15,482 nt of DNA from Paludibacter sp. (GCA_030655595.1 JAUSNQ010000021.1:1-15482); one strand, 5' to 3'. Counted from the first letter of the stretch, positions 7,306 through 15,482 are shown. Program-made: numbers and translations. Notes: generated by a model from the letters alone, not told the origin.

Positions 7306-7336
7306 GCCAGCTGTTTAAAATAATTTTCTCGCATTC

Positions 7337-7362
7337 AAAAGCTGTCAATCGACAGCTTTTTT
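7337..7362 (+). terminator. Intrinsic terminator of the GntR regulator gene
   Basis: AAAAGCTGTC (7337-7346) pairs perfectly with GACAGCTTTT (7351-7360) around the loop AATC, and the T-run extends to 7362. It separates the regulator transcript from the susC operon, so the two depend on separate promoters. Confidence 0.85.
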
Positions 7363-7425
7363 CGTTTTAGATTTAACGAAAAAATATGTTTAAGAACATA
7401 AATCAATCAAAAATCGAATTATAAT

Positions 7426-7456
7426 TTTGTAGTTTTAAAAAGTATGCATAATTTTG
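7426..7456 (+). promoter_or_regulatory. Consensus Bacteroidota promoter of the susC operon
   Basis: TTTG (7426-7429), 19 bases, then TAATTTTG (7449-7456): the same spacing and the same -7 sequence as the regulator's promoter. The predicted start lies near 7463, giving a leader of about 70 bases. Two operator palindromes overlap and follow the -7 box. Confidence 0.8.
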
Positions 7457-7467
7457 GTCGACCAAAA
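7452..7467. promoter_or_regulatory. Operator 1 of the susC promoter
   Basis: TTTTGGTCGACCAAAA is a perfect 16-bp palindrome containing TTGGT-CG-ACCAA (7454-7465). It covers the end of the -7 box and the predicted transcription start, so occupancy by the GntR regulator should prevent initiation. Confidence 0.8.
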
Positions 7468-7481
7468 ATTGGTATACCAAT
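7468..7481. promoter_or_regulatory. Operator 2 of the susC promoter
   Basis: ATTGGTATACCAAT is a perfect 14-bp palindrome containing TTGGT-AT-ACCAA (7469-7480). Its centre is exactly 15 bp from that of operator 1, about one and a half helical turns, so two dimers would sit on opposite faces of the DNA. This arrangement may allow tight or cooperative repression of the operon. Confidence 0.78.
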
Positions 7482-7506
7482 ATTGACGTTGTTGAATATT
7501 GAACTA

Positions 7507-7541
7507 TTAAAATGAATTTATTAAACTTTTAAAATGAATTT
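7507..7541 (+). repeat. Direct 13-bp repeat duplicating the susC start region, with a mini-ORF
   Basis: TTAAAATGAATTT occurs at 7507-7519 and again at 7529-7541, where it includes the susC ATG. The first copy opens a six-codon frame, MNLLNF, from 7512 to its TAA at 7530-7532, one base before the susC start codon. Confidence 0.6.
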
Positions 7542-10500
7542 CATGAAAAAAAACGCAAACAAGCCACAATTTATCAGAAATTGGATGTTGGTGCTTGTAG
7601 GAATCTTTGGAAGTTTTGGTGTGTTACATGCTCAAATTAAAGTAAGCGGAACAGTTACCGACACAAACAAAGAGCCTTTGATTGGGGTGAATATCACCGT
7701 TAGTGGCACCAGAACAGGCACGATTACAGATTTTAACGGGACCTACACCATCGAGGTGCCTGAAAGTAAATCTGTTTTAATTTTTTCTTACATCGGTTAT
7801 AAAACCATGTTGAGAGATGCTGGTACAACAGGAGTTATCAATGTTACTTTGGTAGAAGATGCATTGCAAATGGAGGATGTGATTGTTGTAGCTTATGGTA
7901 CTCAAAAGAAGTCGCATTTAACTGGTGCAATATCTTCACTGAAAACAGAAAGATTAGACGAGGTACCTGTTTCGCGTGTTGATCAGGCGTTGCAGGGTAA
8001 ATTAGCAGGTGTGCAAATTCTGAATACCAACCCTGAAGCTGGAGAAGCTCCGCAAATTAGGGTGCGTGGTATGGGTTCAATTAGCGCAGACAATAATCCT
8101 TTGATAGTGGTTGATGGATTTCCTAACATGGATGGATTGTCGATGGTAAGTATGAATGATATTGAATCGATAGAAGTATTGAAAGATGCTGCATCAGCGG
8201 CTTTATATGGTTCGCGTGCAGCCGGCGGGGTTATTCTGGTTACTACAAAGAGTGGTAGCAATATCAAGAAACCAAGATATACATTTAAAATGTATACAGG
8301 TATACGTTCTGCACTCAAATTACCCGAGATTCATACAACAGAATCATATATCGGTATGTTGTATGATGAAGCTGAACTACGTAAACTTGATCCTGCTATC
8401 AATGGAATTGCTACAGAAACTATGGCTTTCAACAGGGCGACTGACCATGAGCGTGCTACCTTGTTGTTGGAGCGTTATCTTGTAGACCAACCGACCGATT
8501 GGTTACAGGAAGGGTTACGTACATTTGGATCGAATAAGAGTTATCAGCTCAGTGCTTCAGGAGGTGACAAAAACATCCGTTACTATGTCTCCGGAAGCTA
8601 TGTCGGTGAAGAAGGCATTATGAAAAACAGTTCATACGATAAATATAATTTCAGAGCAAAAGCAGATATCAAACTGTCGAATAAAGTTACGCTGGGATTT
8701 AACCTGAGCCCAACTTTTACCCGTCAGGAACGTCCTGGAACTGACTTGACCGACTATGTTCGTTTTCCATCCTGGATTCCCATCCGGCACAATGCGGCAA
8801 CAGCTGCTTTGACAGGTAAAGTCGCCGGTGAATATGCGCAACCGGCTGATTTTAACGGAATCTCAATCAGTGGCGAAGGCTTAAACGGTGAAATATGGCA
8901 TCTGGCAGGTGTTAATCCATTCAGTTCAAGTAACAACAACCCGGTATCTATCCGCGAAAGAACCAGCATTTTTAACGATGAATATAAATTGCAGACGAGT
9001 ACTTATCTAACGATTGACTTTACACCCAATCTCCAGTTTAAGACTTCTAATGGTTTTTATTTTGCTTTCAAAGAATATAATAAAAAAGAACAAACCTCGG
9101 CAAATAAACAGGGCAATCCTAATATGCTAACACGCCAGTTGACCATGCGAAGGCATTTACTTAATGAAAACACACTGACTTATAAAAACAATTGGGGGGT
9201 GCACGAGATTGAGGGTCTTATAGGATTTACTGCTGAGAAAGAATTAAATAGTTACAATGCCATTATTGGGACGAATTTTCCTGACGAAAATATTTTATCC
9301 TTTAATATGGCTTCACAGCTGATATTGAACAGTCCAAGTATCTCAGGAACTACTTCATATTACGATTCGAAAGCCCTGGCGTCATTCATAAGCAGGGTGA
9401 ATTATGCTTATATGGGAAAATATCTCTTCTCTGTGAGTATGCGTGCTGATGGTAGTTCATTGTTTGCTTCGGGACGTAAATGGGTTAATTATCCGGCAGG
9501 TTCATTCGGGTGGAGACCGTCAGAAGAAGATTTTATGAAGGATCTGGACTGGTTGTCGAATCTGAAAGCCAGAGTTAGTTATGGTATTAATGGCAATAAT
9601 GCTATACCTCAATATGCCTATATGAACCTCATCAATACCAATAATTATGTACTAGGTGCAGGCACAGGCTCTTTGGTACAAGGTATGGCATCAACCGATG
9701 CAGCACTTGGTAATCCGGACATTACCTGGGAGAGGCTAGGAGAGTTGAACATAGGTCTGGATTTGGGATTTTTTAACAGTAAAGTTAATTTATCGATTGA
9801 ACATTATAGTTCCAACACCATTCAGATGCTGTTGCAACAACCCGCCATGTTTATCACAGGTCATCAAACTTTTTGGAATAACATCGGTTTGGTAAATAAT
9901 AAAGGTTGGGAATTTGAACTGACAACGACCAATATCAATCGCAGAAATTTAACCTGGAAAACTACAGCTAATCTATCTACCAATAAAAATCTATTGTTGG
10001 ATTATGGGGATAAAGATACAGAAGATCATTTCGGTGAAAGAAATGAAGTGTATCGTTCTATCGTTGGTCAGCCTGCCATCCAATTCTATGGGTATAAAAG
10101 CGATGGCATCTGGACAACGTACGAAGAAGTAGCTGCGGCAAAAGCAGTTAAGGATGTTGATGGAAATCCTTTTACCTACACCCGATATGCGCCGACAGTT
10201 GGTGGTCTTAAGGTAGCTAATACCAACAATGACAATCGTATTGATGCCGACGACCGTACAGTCCTTGGTGATCCATTCCCTGATTTCACATGGGGTATTA
10301 CCAATTCCTTCACATGGAAAAACTTTGATTTGAGTTTCTTGTTCCAAGGAGTTCAGGGAATAAAGGTGATCAATGGAAATATTAATTACAACGAACAGTT
10401 GCGTTATAATAAAGCATACACGAATGACCGATATATCAGTCCAATGTTCCCGGGAGACGGTCAAACGGTTTACTCGACAACTACTTCAGGTGGCGACCTG

Positions 10501-10788
10501 ATGCTTACCGATTATGCGATTGAAGATGCTTCTTATGCTGCACTCAGAGACTTTACACTGGGTTACAAACTTTCTGAATCAGTTGTAAAGAAGCTGAAAA
10601 TAAGTAACATAAGGCCTTATTTTTCTGCGCAGAATTTATTGTACTTCATGGCATCCGACTATCGTGGAATCAATCCAGAAGCAAGACGTACTTCAGGTAT
10701 TTATAACAGTCCGCTGATAGAAGGATATCAACGTGGAGCTTTCCCGCTCAATCGTACCTTTACTGTGGGTGTTGATATACTATTCTAA
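7534..10788 (+). CDS. SusC/RagA-family TonB-dependent receptor of the alginate-type PUL
   Basis: Outer-membrane oligosaccharide importer that works with the SusD lipoprotein encoded next. The 1084 residues show a signal peptide ending near LHAQ (31-34), a carboxypeptidase-D-like beta domain (about 36-107), the SusC signature EDVIVVAYGTQKK (114-126), a plug with VRGMGSISADNNPLIVVDG (177-195) and LYGSRAAGGVILVTTKSG, and a long barrel ending VGVDILF with the terminal Phe needed for membrane insertion. Size and domain order are typical. The start at 7534 is one option; ATG at 7543 (MKKNANK) would also give a good signal peptide. It is first in an operon with susD, a small lipoprotein gene and a PL6 lyase, driven by a promoter with two operators. 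Alginate as substrate is inferred from the lyase. Confidence 0.95.
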   Translation: MNFMKKNANKPQFIRNWMLVLVGIFGSFGVLHAQIKVSGTVTDTNKEPLIGVNITVSGTRTGTITDFNGTYTIEVPESKSVLIFSYIGYKTMLRDAGTTGVINVTLVEDALQMEDVIVVAYGTQKKSHLTGAISSLKTERLDEVPVSRVDQALQGKLAGVQILNTNPEAGEAPQIRVRGMGSISADNNPLIVVDGFPNMDGLSMVSMNDIESIEVLKDAASAALYGSRAAGGVILVTTKSGSNIKKPRYTFKMYTGIRSALKLPEIHTTESYIGMLYDEAELRKLDPAINGIATETMAFNRATDHERATLLLERYLVDQPTDWLQEGLRTFGSNKSYQLSASGGDKNIRYYVSGSYVGEEGIMKNSSYDKYNFRAKADIKLSNKVTLGFNLSPTFTRQERPGTDLTDYVRFPSWIPIRHNAATAALTGKVAGEYAQPADFNGISISGEGLNGEIWHLAGVNPFSSSNNNPVSIRERTSIFNDEYKLQTSTYLTIDFTPNLQFKTSNGFYFAFKEYNKKEQTSANKQGNPNMLTRQLTMRRHLLNENTLTYKNNWGVHEIEGLIGFTAEKELNSYNAIIGTNFPDENILSFNMASQLILNSPSISGTTSYYDSKALASFISRVNYAYMGKYLFSVSMRADGSSLFASGRKWVNYPAGSFGWRPSEEDFMKDLDWLSNLKARVSYGINGNNAIPQYAYMNLINTNNYVLGAGTGSLVQGMASTDAALGNPDITWERLGELNIGLDLGFFNSKVNLSIEHYSSNTIQMLLQQPAMFITGHQTFWNNIGLVNNKGWEFELTTTNINRRNLTWKTTANLSTNKNLLLDYGDKDTEDHFGERNEVYRSIVGQPAIQFYGYKSDGIWTTYEEVAAAKAVKDVDGNPFTYTRYAPTVGGLKVANTNNDNRIDADDRTVLGDPFPDFTWGITNSFTWKNFDLSFLFQGVQGIKVINGNINYNEQLRYNKAYTNDRYISPMFPGDGQTVYSTTTSGGDLMLTDYAIEDASYAALRDFTLGYKLSESVVKKLKISNIRPYFSAQNLLYFMASDYRGINPEARRTSGIYNSPLIEGYQRGAFPLNRTFTVGVDILF

Positions 10789-10819
10789 TTTTATTGTTGA
10801 AAATTCAAAAAAAAGAAAA

Positions 10820-12364
10820 ATGAAAAAGATATTATTTATTATCAGCTTGTTCTCGGCGGTGATGTTTTTTACAGCTTGTGAGGATTTCCTGACAGAAAAA
10901 CCCGAATCAGTACTAACTCAAGTTGATTTTTACACCACTCCGATTCGTATCAATCAGGGGGTATTGGGTAGCTATGCCGGCTTGGCTTCTACTTTAAAAG
11001 ACGAGTGGTTGTTTACTGAACTGAGATCTGACAATACCTGTCAGGACAATACCGGTTCCAGTACGACAGCTCGTATCGATCAAACTGATTTGACTTTATT
11101 CAGAACATCTCCCAGTTTACCGATATTGATTGACTATTGGTACAAAGTATTTCAGAATATTTCGAATGTGAATGCAGTGTTGCCATCTGTCAAAGACAAT
11201 GCGTACATCACCATCGAATCACAACGTGCTCAATATGAGGCAGAGTTGTTGTTTATCAGAGCGTTGCATTATTATAATTTGGTTACTTTCTTTGGAGATA
11301 TGTTCAAAGTTACGACTGTGATCGGTCCCAATGAAGCGAAACGCATTCCTCGTTCTTCTGTCAATGAGATTTATGATGAAATTATCATACCTGATTTAAT
11401 CAAAGCTGCCAATCAGGCTCCTTCGACATATCCTAATGCTGAAAAAGGACGCGTAACCAAATGGGCTGCTAAAGGTTTATTAGCTAAAGCCTATATGATG
11501 CGTGGTGGAGCTGCAAATATTGCCTTGGCTAAACCATTGTTGGAGGAAATTATGACATCTTCACCCCATAGTTTGTTGACCGGAGCAGGTGCATTTGCGA
11601 ATATTTTCAGCACAACAAATGAAATGAATAATGAAATCATCTTTGCAGTGCGATATAAAGGTGGAGCGCTTGGTGTTGGATCTCCTTTCTGGAGTTATTT
11701 TGCACCGCTTGGCTCAGGAAATACTTTCCTGAAAATAGGTACACCAATGGGTTATAACGCTCCGACTCTGGAAATTCGCGCATTATTCGATAGTATAGGC
11801 GGTGCTGATCGCAAAGATGCTTCTTATCGTATTTGGAACAGATCTGCAACTTCTCAGTTACCGTATATTTTCAAGTATAACGACCCCGCCATATCTCAAA
11901 CTTTTCAGGCAGAAAACGACTGGATATTGTTACGTCATGCCGATGTTGTTTTGCTTTATGCTGAAGTGTTGGCTCAGGATGGAAATCATGGTGATGCGCA
12001 TACTTATGTAAATCAGGTTCGCAACAGAGCAGGAGCCGGAGCTGCTCCGGTGGGTCCTTATGCCTCAAAAACGGAAGCGCTTGATGGTGTTTACACAGAA
12101 AGAAGGCTGGAATTAGCATTCGAAAATCAACGTTGGTTCGATTTGCTGCGTATGAATAAATCGTACAATGATCCTTTGAAAGCTGTCAACATCATGAAAA
12201 AACATGTGTTTGAAACCGATTGGGTTTTGCTTTATTCTAAATATAACCCAATTCAACCACCTGAAGAACGATTCTTTATCCCCGCTCGTCTGATTCTGCC
12301 TATTCCGCAAACGGAACTGGATACCAACAATGAGCTGGATATTGAACAAAATGAAGATTATTAA
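10820..12364 (+). CDS. SusD/RagB-family glycan-binding lipoprotein
   Basis: Surface lipoprotein that caps the SusC barrel and captures oligosaccharide, 514 residues long. I chose ATG at 10820, preceded by an A-rich stretch, because it yields a standard lipoprotein signal with FFTAC and Cys20; the reading frame is open further upstream but would overlap susC and bury the signal. The family features are clear: NQGVLGSYAGL (45-55), TPR-like helices AELLFIRALHYYNLVTFFGD (141-160) and AAKGLLAKAYM (216-226), and the C-terminal SusD region (about 368-445) with LLRHADVVLLYAEV and ERRLELAFENQRWFDLLRM. It follows susC by 31 bases, the usual obligate pairing. Ligand specificity cannot be read from sequence; alginate oligomers are likely from context. 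Confidence 0.95.
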   Translation: MKKILFIISLFSAVMFFTACEDFLTEKPESVLTQVDFYTTPIRINQGVLGSYAGLASTLKDEWLFTELRSDNTCQDNTGSSTTARIDQTDLTLFRTSPSLPILIDYWYKVFQNISNVNAVLPSVKDNAYITIESQRAQYEAELLFIRALHYYNLVTFFGDMFKVTTVIGPNEAKRIPRSSVNEIYDEIIIPDLIKAANQAPSTYPNAEKGRVTKWAAKGLLAKAYMMRGGAANIALAKPLLEEIMTSSPHSLLTGAGAFANIFSTTNEMNNEIIFAVRYKGGALGVGSPFWSYFAPLGSGNTFLKIGTPMGYNAPTLEIRALFDSIGGADRKDASYRIWNRSATSQLPYIFKYNDPAISQTFQAENDWILLRHADVVLLYAEVLAQDGNHGDAHTYVNQVRNRAGAGAAPVGPYASKTEALDGVYTERRLELAFENQRWFDLLRMNKSYNDPLKAVNIMKKHVFETDWVLLYSKYNPIQPPEERFFIPARLILPIPQTELDTNNELDIEQNEDY

Positions 12365-12384
12365 TCAGTATAAATGAATGAGTT

Positions 12385-12978
12385 ATGAAAACAAAGAATT
12401 TTATTAAATATCTTCTACTTCTGATGGTTATAAGTGTCTTTGGTGCTTGTACTATGGAAGAGGAGACCGTAATTATTCCAAAAACTCTCGAACAATATAA
12501 ACAGGAATTTCAGGAGTTTGTAACTTCCCAGATAGATTTTGTTGATAATTGTGTCAATGGGTATAACAAAGGTGATTTCCGTTCGACAATCAACTACGGT
12601 CCTTATACCACGAACTACAAAACGAAATTGGTTGCTGCACTGGCAGTGCTTGATAAGGCTGACTTGAAAATTGAAGATATTGCAAAAGCCTATACAACAT
12701 TCGCTGCTGAAGGAAAACTGTATCAAGCTGAGATATTTATTTCAGATCGTCGTCCGCTTCACGAACTAATTGTTGCATGTGATGCGCTCAATACAGCGAC
12801 TCCGGATGGATCTTCTTCCGGTTCAGTTAATCCTGCTGATAGAGTTCCATTTGCTGCGGCAATTGCTGCGGCAAAAGTAAAGCGGACCGCTACGGCCCTA
12901 GTTGAAAGGCAGGTACAAGAAGAAGTAGATAAATTAAATGCGGCAAAACAGGCGTTTGAAAGCGCTATCATTCCATAA
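12385..12978 (+). CDS. Small helical lipoprotein after susD, DUF4972/FIVAR-like
   Basis: Lipoprotein of 197 residues with a signal peptide ending VFGAC (Cys22) and an acidic TMEEE after the cysteine, suggesting surface exposure. The mature part looks all-helical, with two similar stretches: YKTKLVAALAVLDKADL (about 73-89) leading into IAKAYTTF, and PFAAAIAAAKVKRTATALVE (about 154-173) leading into LNAAKQAFESAI. This resembles FIVAR-type three-helix modules, and I tentatively connect it with DUF4972, a Bacteroidota family of unknown function. The gene begins 20 bases after susD and occupies the position where SusE/F-like surface glycan-binding proteins usually sit, so glycan binding or a scaffold role beside SusCD is plausible, though no binding site is visible. 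A hairpin separates it from the lyase gene. Confidence 0.75.
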   Translation: MKTKNFIKYLLLLMVISVFGACTMEEETVIIPKTLEQYKQEFQEFVTSQIDFVDNCVNGYNKGDFRSTINYGPYTTNYKTKLVAALAVLDKADLKIEDIAKAYTTFAAEGKLYQAEIFISDRRPLHELIVACDALNTATPDGSSSGSVNPADRVPFAAAIAAAKVKRTATALVERQVQEEVDKLNAAKQAFESAIIP

Positions 12979-13006
12979 AGCTGAATTAAATCAGCGTATT
13001 TTATCA

Positions 13007-13036
13007 ACACCTGTCAGCGTAAAATCTGACAGGTGT
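13007..13036 (+). other. Intercistronic hairpin between the lipoprotein and lyase genes
   Basis: ACACCTGTCAG (13007-13017) pairs perfectly with CTGACAGGTGT (13026-13036) around an eight-base loop. No T-run follows, so it is not a standard terminator. Such structures commonly protect the 3' end of the upstream cistron or set unequal expression in an operon. It ends 26 bases before the lyase ATG. A GTG that extends the lyase frame lies in its 3' arm (13033), arguing against that start. Confidence 0.7.
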
Positions 13037-13062
13037 ATATATCTCATCCTAAAATTATTATC

Positions 13063-15444
13063 ATGAGCAAAAAGTTATTATTCTTTACCCTTTTATCAAT
13101 CATTTCGTTTCAAATCGCAGTTGCTAAAACTATCAAAGTTCAAAATATAACTGAGTTTGATCGGGCAGTGAAAACACTCAATGCCGGTGATTCTTTGGTT
13201 TTAGCAAATGGAATTTGGAAAGATGTTGAGTTTAAACTGAAAGGTCAGGGCGCAAAAGACAAGTATATCTATATGGTGGCTGAAACTCCCGGAAAAGTAT
13301 TTGTCGAAGGAAAATCGCGCTTGCAGTTTTCAGGTAAATACCTGCATGTTGCGGGTTTTGTATTCCGCAACGGCAGTACGCCAAAAACTGCTGTTATTGA
13401 ATTTCGTACCAGTTCAACCGATTATGCATACAACAGTGTTTTATCTAATTGTGTGATTGATAGTTATAATTTACATAAGGATAGCTCGGATCACTGGGTA
13501 AGTGTCTATGGAAAAGAGAACCGGGTGGAGTATTGCTATTTTGCCGGTAAAGCCAATGAGGGTGTTACTTTGGTCGTGTGGCCAAACGATTCGAACAGCA
13601 TCGAAAATAACCATTTGATTACCCGGAATTATTTTGGTCCCAGACCGAGATTAGGCTCGAATGGCGGTGAAACAATCCGTATTGGTACCAGCCATGTATG
13701 CCACCTTAATTCGAGTACAATCGTTGAAGGCAATTATTTTGAACACTGTAATGGTGAAACAGAAATTATCTCCATTAAATCAGGTGCTAACAGAATACTA
13801 AACAATACCATATTTGAATGTGAAGGTAGCGTGGTGCTTCGGCATGGCGATAATAATATTGTGGCCGGGAACTGGTTTATCGGTAATGGCAAACCTTTTA
13901 CGGGTGGGGTAAGAATTGTCAATGAAGGACATCGGGTCTTTAACAATTATTTCTATAAACTTACGGGAGAAGAATTCCGTGCGCCTTTGTCAATCATGAA
14001 TGCAATTCCAAATTCACCGGCTAACGGATATGCTGCAGTTAAGAATGTAATTATTGCTAACAATACTTATGTGGATTGTGTAACACCGTGGGCTTTTGGA
14101 GTTGGTTTTGGTTTTAGGGACAGGGTGGTGCGACCGGAAAATACATTGTTATTAAACAACCTGGTTTATTCACCAAATGAAACTGATTTAATCAAAGCCT
14201 ATGATCAAATCGAAGGTGTTAAGTTCGACAATAATCTCATGATTAGTAAAGCGGGTATGTTATCTGGCGATGGTACGGTTGTGGGTGAAATTGGAAAAGG
14301 TGAAGTCTGGGGTGTTGATTACATTGCTACGAAAGCAAAAGCCAGAAAATTAGGTTTTGTGCGGACTGATATTACGGGAGTGGTTCGTGATGAATCATAC
14401 GTTGGGGCTTTCCAGCATACAGGGGCTGAGCCGATGATAGAATTGGCATCTGCAGTGAATTGTGGTCCGGAATGGTACAAACCACAAGATCAGCAAGTAG
14501 CCCAAAAATCTGCAAAAGTTCATACCGTTGCACCAGGAACCGATATTTTGGCAAGACTTATTTCCAAAACCTCGGCAGGTGACATCATCGAACTGGAAGA
14601 AGGAGTTCACGTGTTGACGCGTAAAGTTATTTTGCCAAAAAGTTTAACCATTCGTGCAGTCAAGAAGGCAGATACAAAACCTGTCATCAAAATGGAAGTG
14701 CAGCGTGAAAACGCTTCTTTGTTTGAGATTGAAGGCAATTCAACGGTCAGATTTGAAAATATTGCCATGGACGGAGATAGCAAAGCACGTTTTCCGGCCA
14801 AATATGCCATCGTTTCATCAAAAGAAAACGCAGTTGGATATAATTTAATCATCGACAATTGTGATATTTACGATTTCAATGTTGCAACAGGTGCGATCAT
14901 CAATGCATACAAAGGCAGTATTGCAGATACAATCAGAATTATCAATTCAAATTTGAGAAATTCTTACAGAGGATTAATATTGTCGCAGGAAAAAGACGAC
15001 AAAGGGAAGTATAGTGCTGAACATGTGCATTTTGACAACACCGTTTTCAGTAATATCACGCAGTATGTCCTGGATTATTACCGTGGGGGCATGGATGAGT
15101 CAACCCTTGGCGGAAGCTTATACGTGAATCATTGCGTGTTTGATTTGTCGGCCAAGGATGAAAAACAATATATCTTACGAACAAGCGGAATCGTTTATGT
15201 TACGATCAGAAATTCCATTTTCAGTCGATCGCAGGCAAAAATCCCAATCAGGTTATCCGGTTCACGCAATATGATTTCACATTGTAACTTTTTTGAATGT
15301 GCTGACCCACGGGTTGAAAAAGGTGCTGTTTCAAAAGGTTTGATTTATGAAAATCCGCGTTTTGAAAGAAGAAGTTATGTCATCAGTGATAAATCGAGAT
15401 TGAAAGGAAAAGCGGATAAAGGAGGAAATATTGGATTGAGGTAA
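13063..15444 (+). CDS. PL6-family polysaccharide lyase, probable alginate lyase
   Basis: Secreted lyase of 793 residues, predicted to cut alginate by beta-elimination. ATG at 13063 gives a good signal peptide (cleaved near AVA-K, residue 22); a GTG 30 bases upstream only adds residues before it. The N-terminal parallel beta-helix (about 24-450) contains NGGETIRIG (200-208), CNGETEIISIKSG (229-241) and VVLRHGDNN (257-265). Lys239 and Arg260 are 21 residues apart, as in the catalytic pairs of chondroitinase B and AlyGC, and Glu232/Glu234 match the calcium ligands. A second beta-helix (about 485-785) makes it a two-domain protein like exolytic polyguluronate lyase AlyGC; chondroitinase B has only one. 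The GntR regulator and SusCD context favour alginate. Dermatan sulphate is a less likely alternative. Confidence 0.9.
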   Translation: MSKKLLFFTLLSIISFQIAVAKTIKVQNITEFDRAVKTLNAGDSLVLANGIWKDVEFKLKGQGAKDKYIYMVAETPGKVFVEGKSRLQFSGKYLHVAGFVFRNGSTPKTAVIEFRTSSTDYAYNSVLSNCVIDSYNLHKDSSDHWVSVYGKENRVEYCYFAGKANEGVTLVVWPNDSNSIENNHLITRNYFGPRPRLGSNGGETIRIGTSHVCHLNSSTIVEGNYFEHCNGETEIISIKSGANRILNNTIFECEGSVVLRHGDNNIVAGNWFIGNGKPFTGGVRIVNEGHRVFNNYFYKLTGEEFRAPLSIMNAIPNSPANGYAAVKNVIIANNTYVDCVTPWAFGVGFGFRDRVVRPENTLLLNNLVYSPNETDLIKAYDQIEGVKFDNNLMISKAGMLSGDGTVVGEIGKGEVWGVDYIATKAKARKLGFVRTDITGVVRDESYVGAFQHTGAEPMIELASAVNCGPEWYKPQDQQVAQKSAKVHTVAPGTDILARLISKTSAGDIIELEEGVHVLTRKVILPKSLTIRAVKKADTKPVIKMEVQRENASLFEIEGNSTVRFENIAMDGDSKARFPAKYAIVSSKENAVGYNLIIDNCDIYDFNVATGAIINAYKGSIADTIRIINSNLRNSYRGLILSQEKDDKGKYSAEHVHFDNTVFSNITQYVLDYYRGGMDESTLGGSLYVNHCVFDLSAKDEKQYILRTSGIVYVTIRNSIFSRSQAKIPIRLSGSRNMISHCNFFECADPRVEKGAVSKGLIYENPRFERRSYVISDKSRLKGKADKGGNIGLR

Positions 15445-15482
15445 AAAAGCCGATATCCAATTACAGAAAAATCCAGATGAAC

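Noticed and set aside
9991..10464. 157-codon open frame on the minus strand inside susC
   Set aside because: It lies wholly within a strongly supported gene, has no recognisable domain, and looks like an antisense shadow.
10733..10819. Upstream extension of the susD reading frame, overlapping susC
   Set aside because: It would put 29 residues ahead of a perfect lipoprotein signal peptide and overlap the end of susC; ATG at 10820 after an A-rich stretch is a much better start.
13033..13062. GTG start for the PL6 lyase
   Set aside because: It lies in the 3' arm of a hairpin and adds ten residues before a standard signal peptide; ATG at 13063 fits better.
13683..13693. TTGGTACCAG inside the PL6 gene as a further regulator site
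   Set aside because: It lacks the two-base spacer and full ACCAA arm of the three promoter sites and lies within coding sequence.
15477..15482. ATGAAC at the right edge as the start of the next operon gene
   Set aside because: Only two codons are visible; the position is plausible for another PUL gene but cannot be supported.

Overview
The window comes from a Bacteroidota chromosome, most likely a Bacteroidales-type organism. The pointers are moderately low GC, A-rich initiation regions with no Shine-Dalgarno sequence, promoters of the TTTG / TAnnTTTG class, a SusC/SusD pair, and lipoproteins with acidic residues after the lipid cysteine. All genes read on the + strand. I see no tRNA, rRNA, CRISPR array or insertion sequence, and no gene-free stretch longer than 300 bases.

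Left part (1-2692) is housekeeping: the end of rplS (ribosomal protein L19) with a terminator, an MlaE/MlaF-type lipid ABC transporter pair with no MCE partner beside it, and an exonuclease III family DNA-repair enzyme. Middle part (2789-6480) looks like an outer-membrane uptake locus: a probably surface-exposed lipoprotein with four Asp-box repeats, a 103-codon basic small protein with a GTG start, a strong intrinsic terminator, and a BtuB-like (not SusC-like) TonB-dependent receptor whose start codon lies only 11 bases after the terminator T-tract. That order suggests attenuation, and the lipoprotein/receptor pairing recalls BtuG-BtuB.

Right part (6592-15444 and beyond) is a polysaccharide utilisation locus, probably for alginate: a FadR-subfamily GntR regulator, SusC, SusD, a small helical lipoprotein, and a two-domain PL6 lyase with the catalytic Lys/Arg pair in place. 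The best regulatory find is three copies of the 12-bp palindrome TTGGT-NN-ACCAA. One overlaps the -7 box of a consensus promoter in front of the regulator gene. Two lie in tandem, 15 bp apart, at an identically built promoter in front of susC. I infer that the regulator represses itself and the susC operon, releasing when an alginate breakdown product binds its FCD domain. Working model: the PL6 lyase cuts alginate, SusD and SusC capture and import the oligomers, and the regulator senses the product. The locus is cut off by the right edge of the window; further lyases and uronate-metabolism genes would be expected there.
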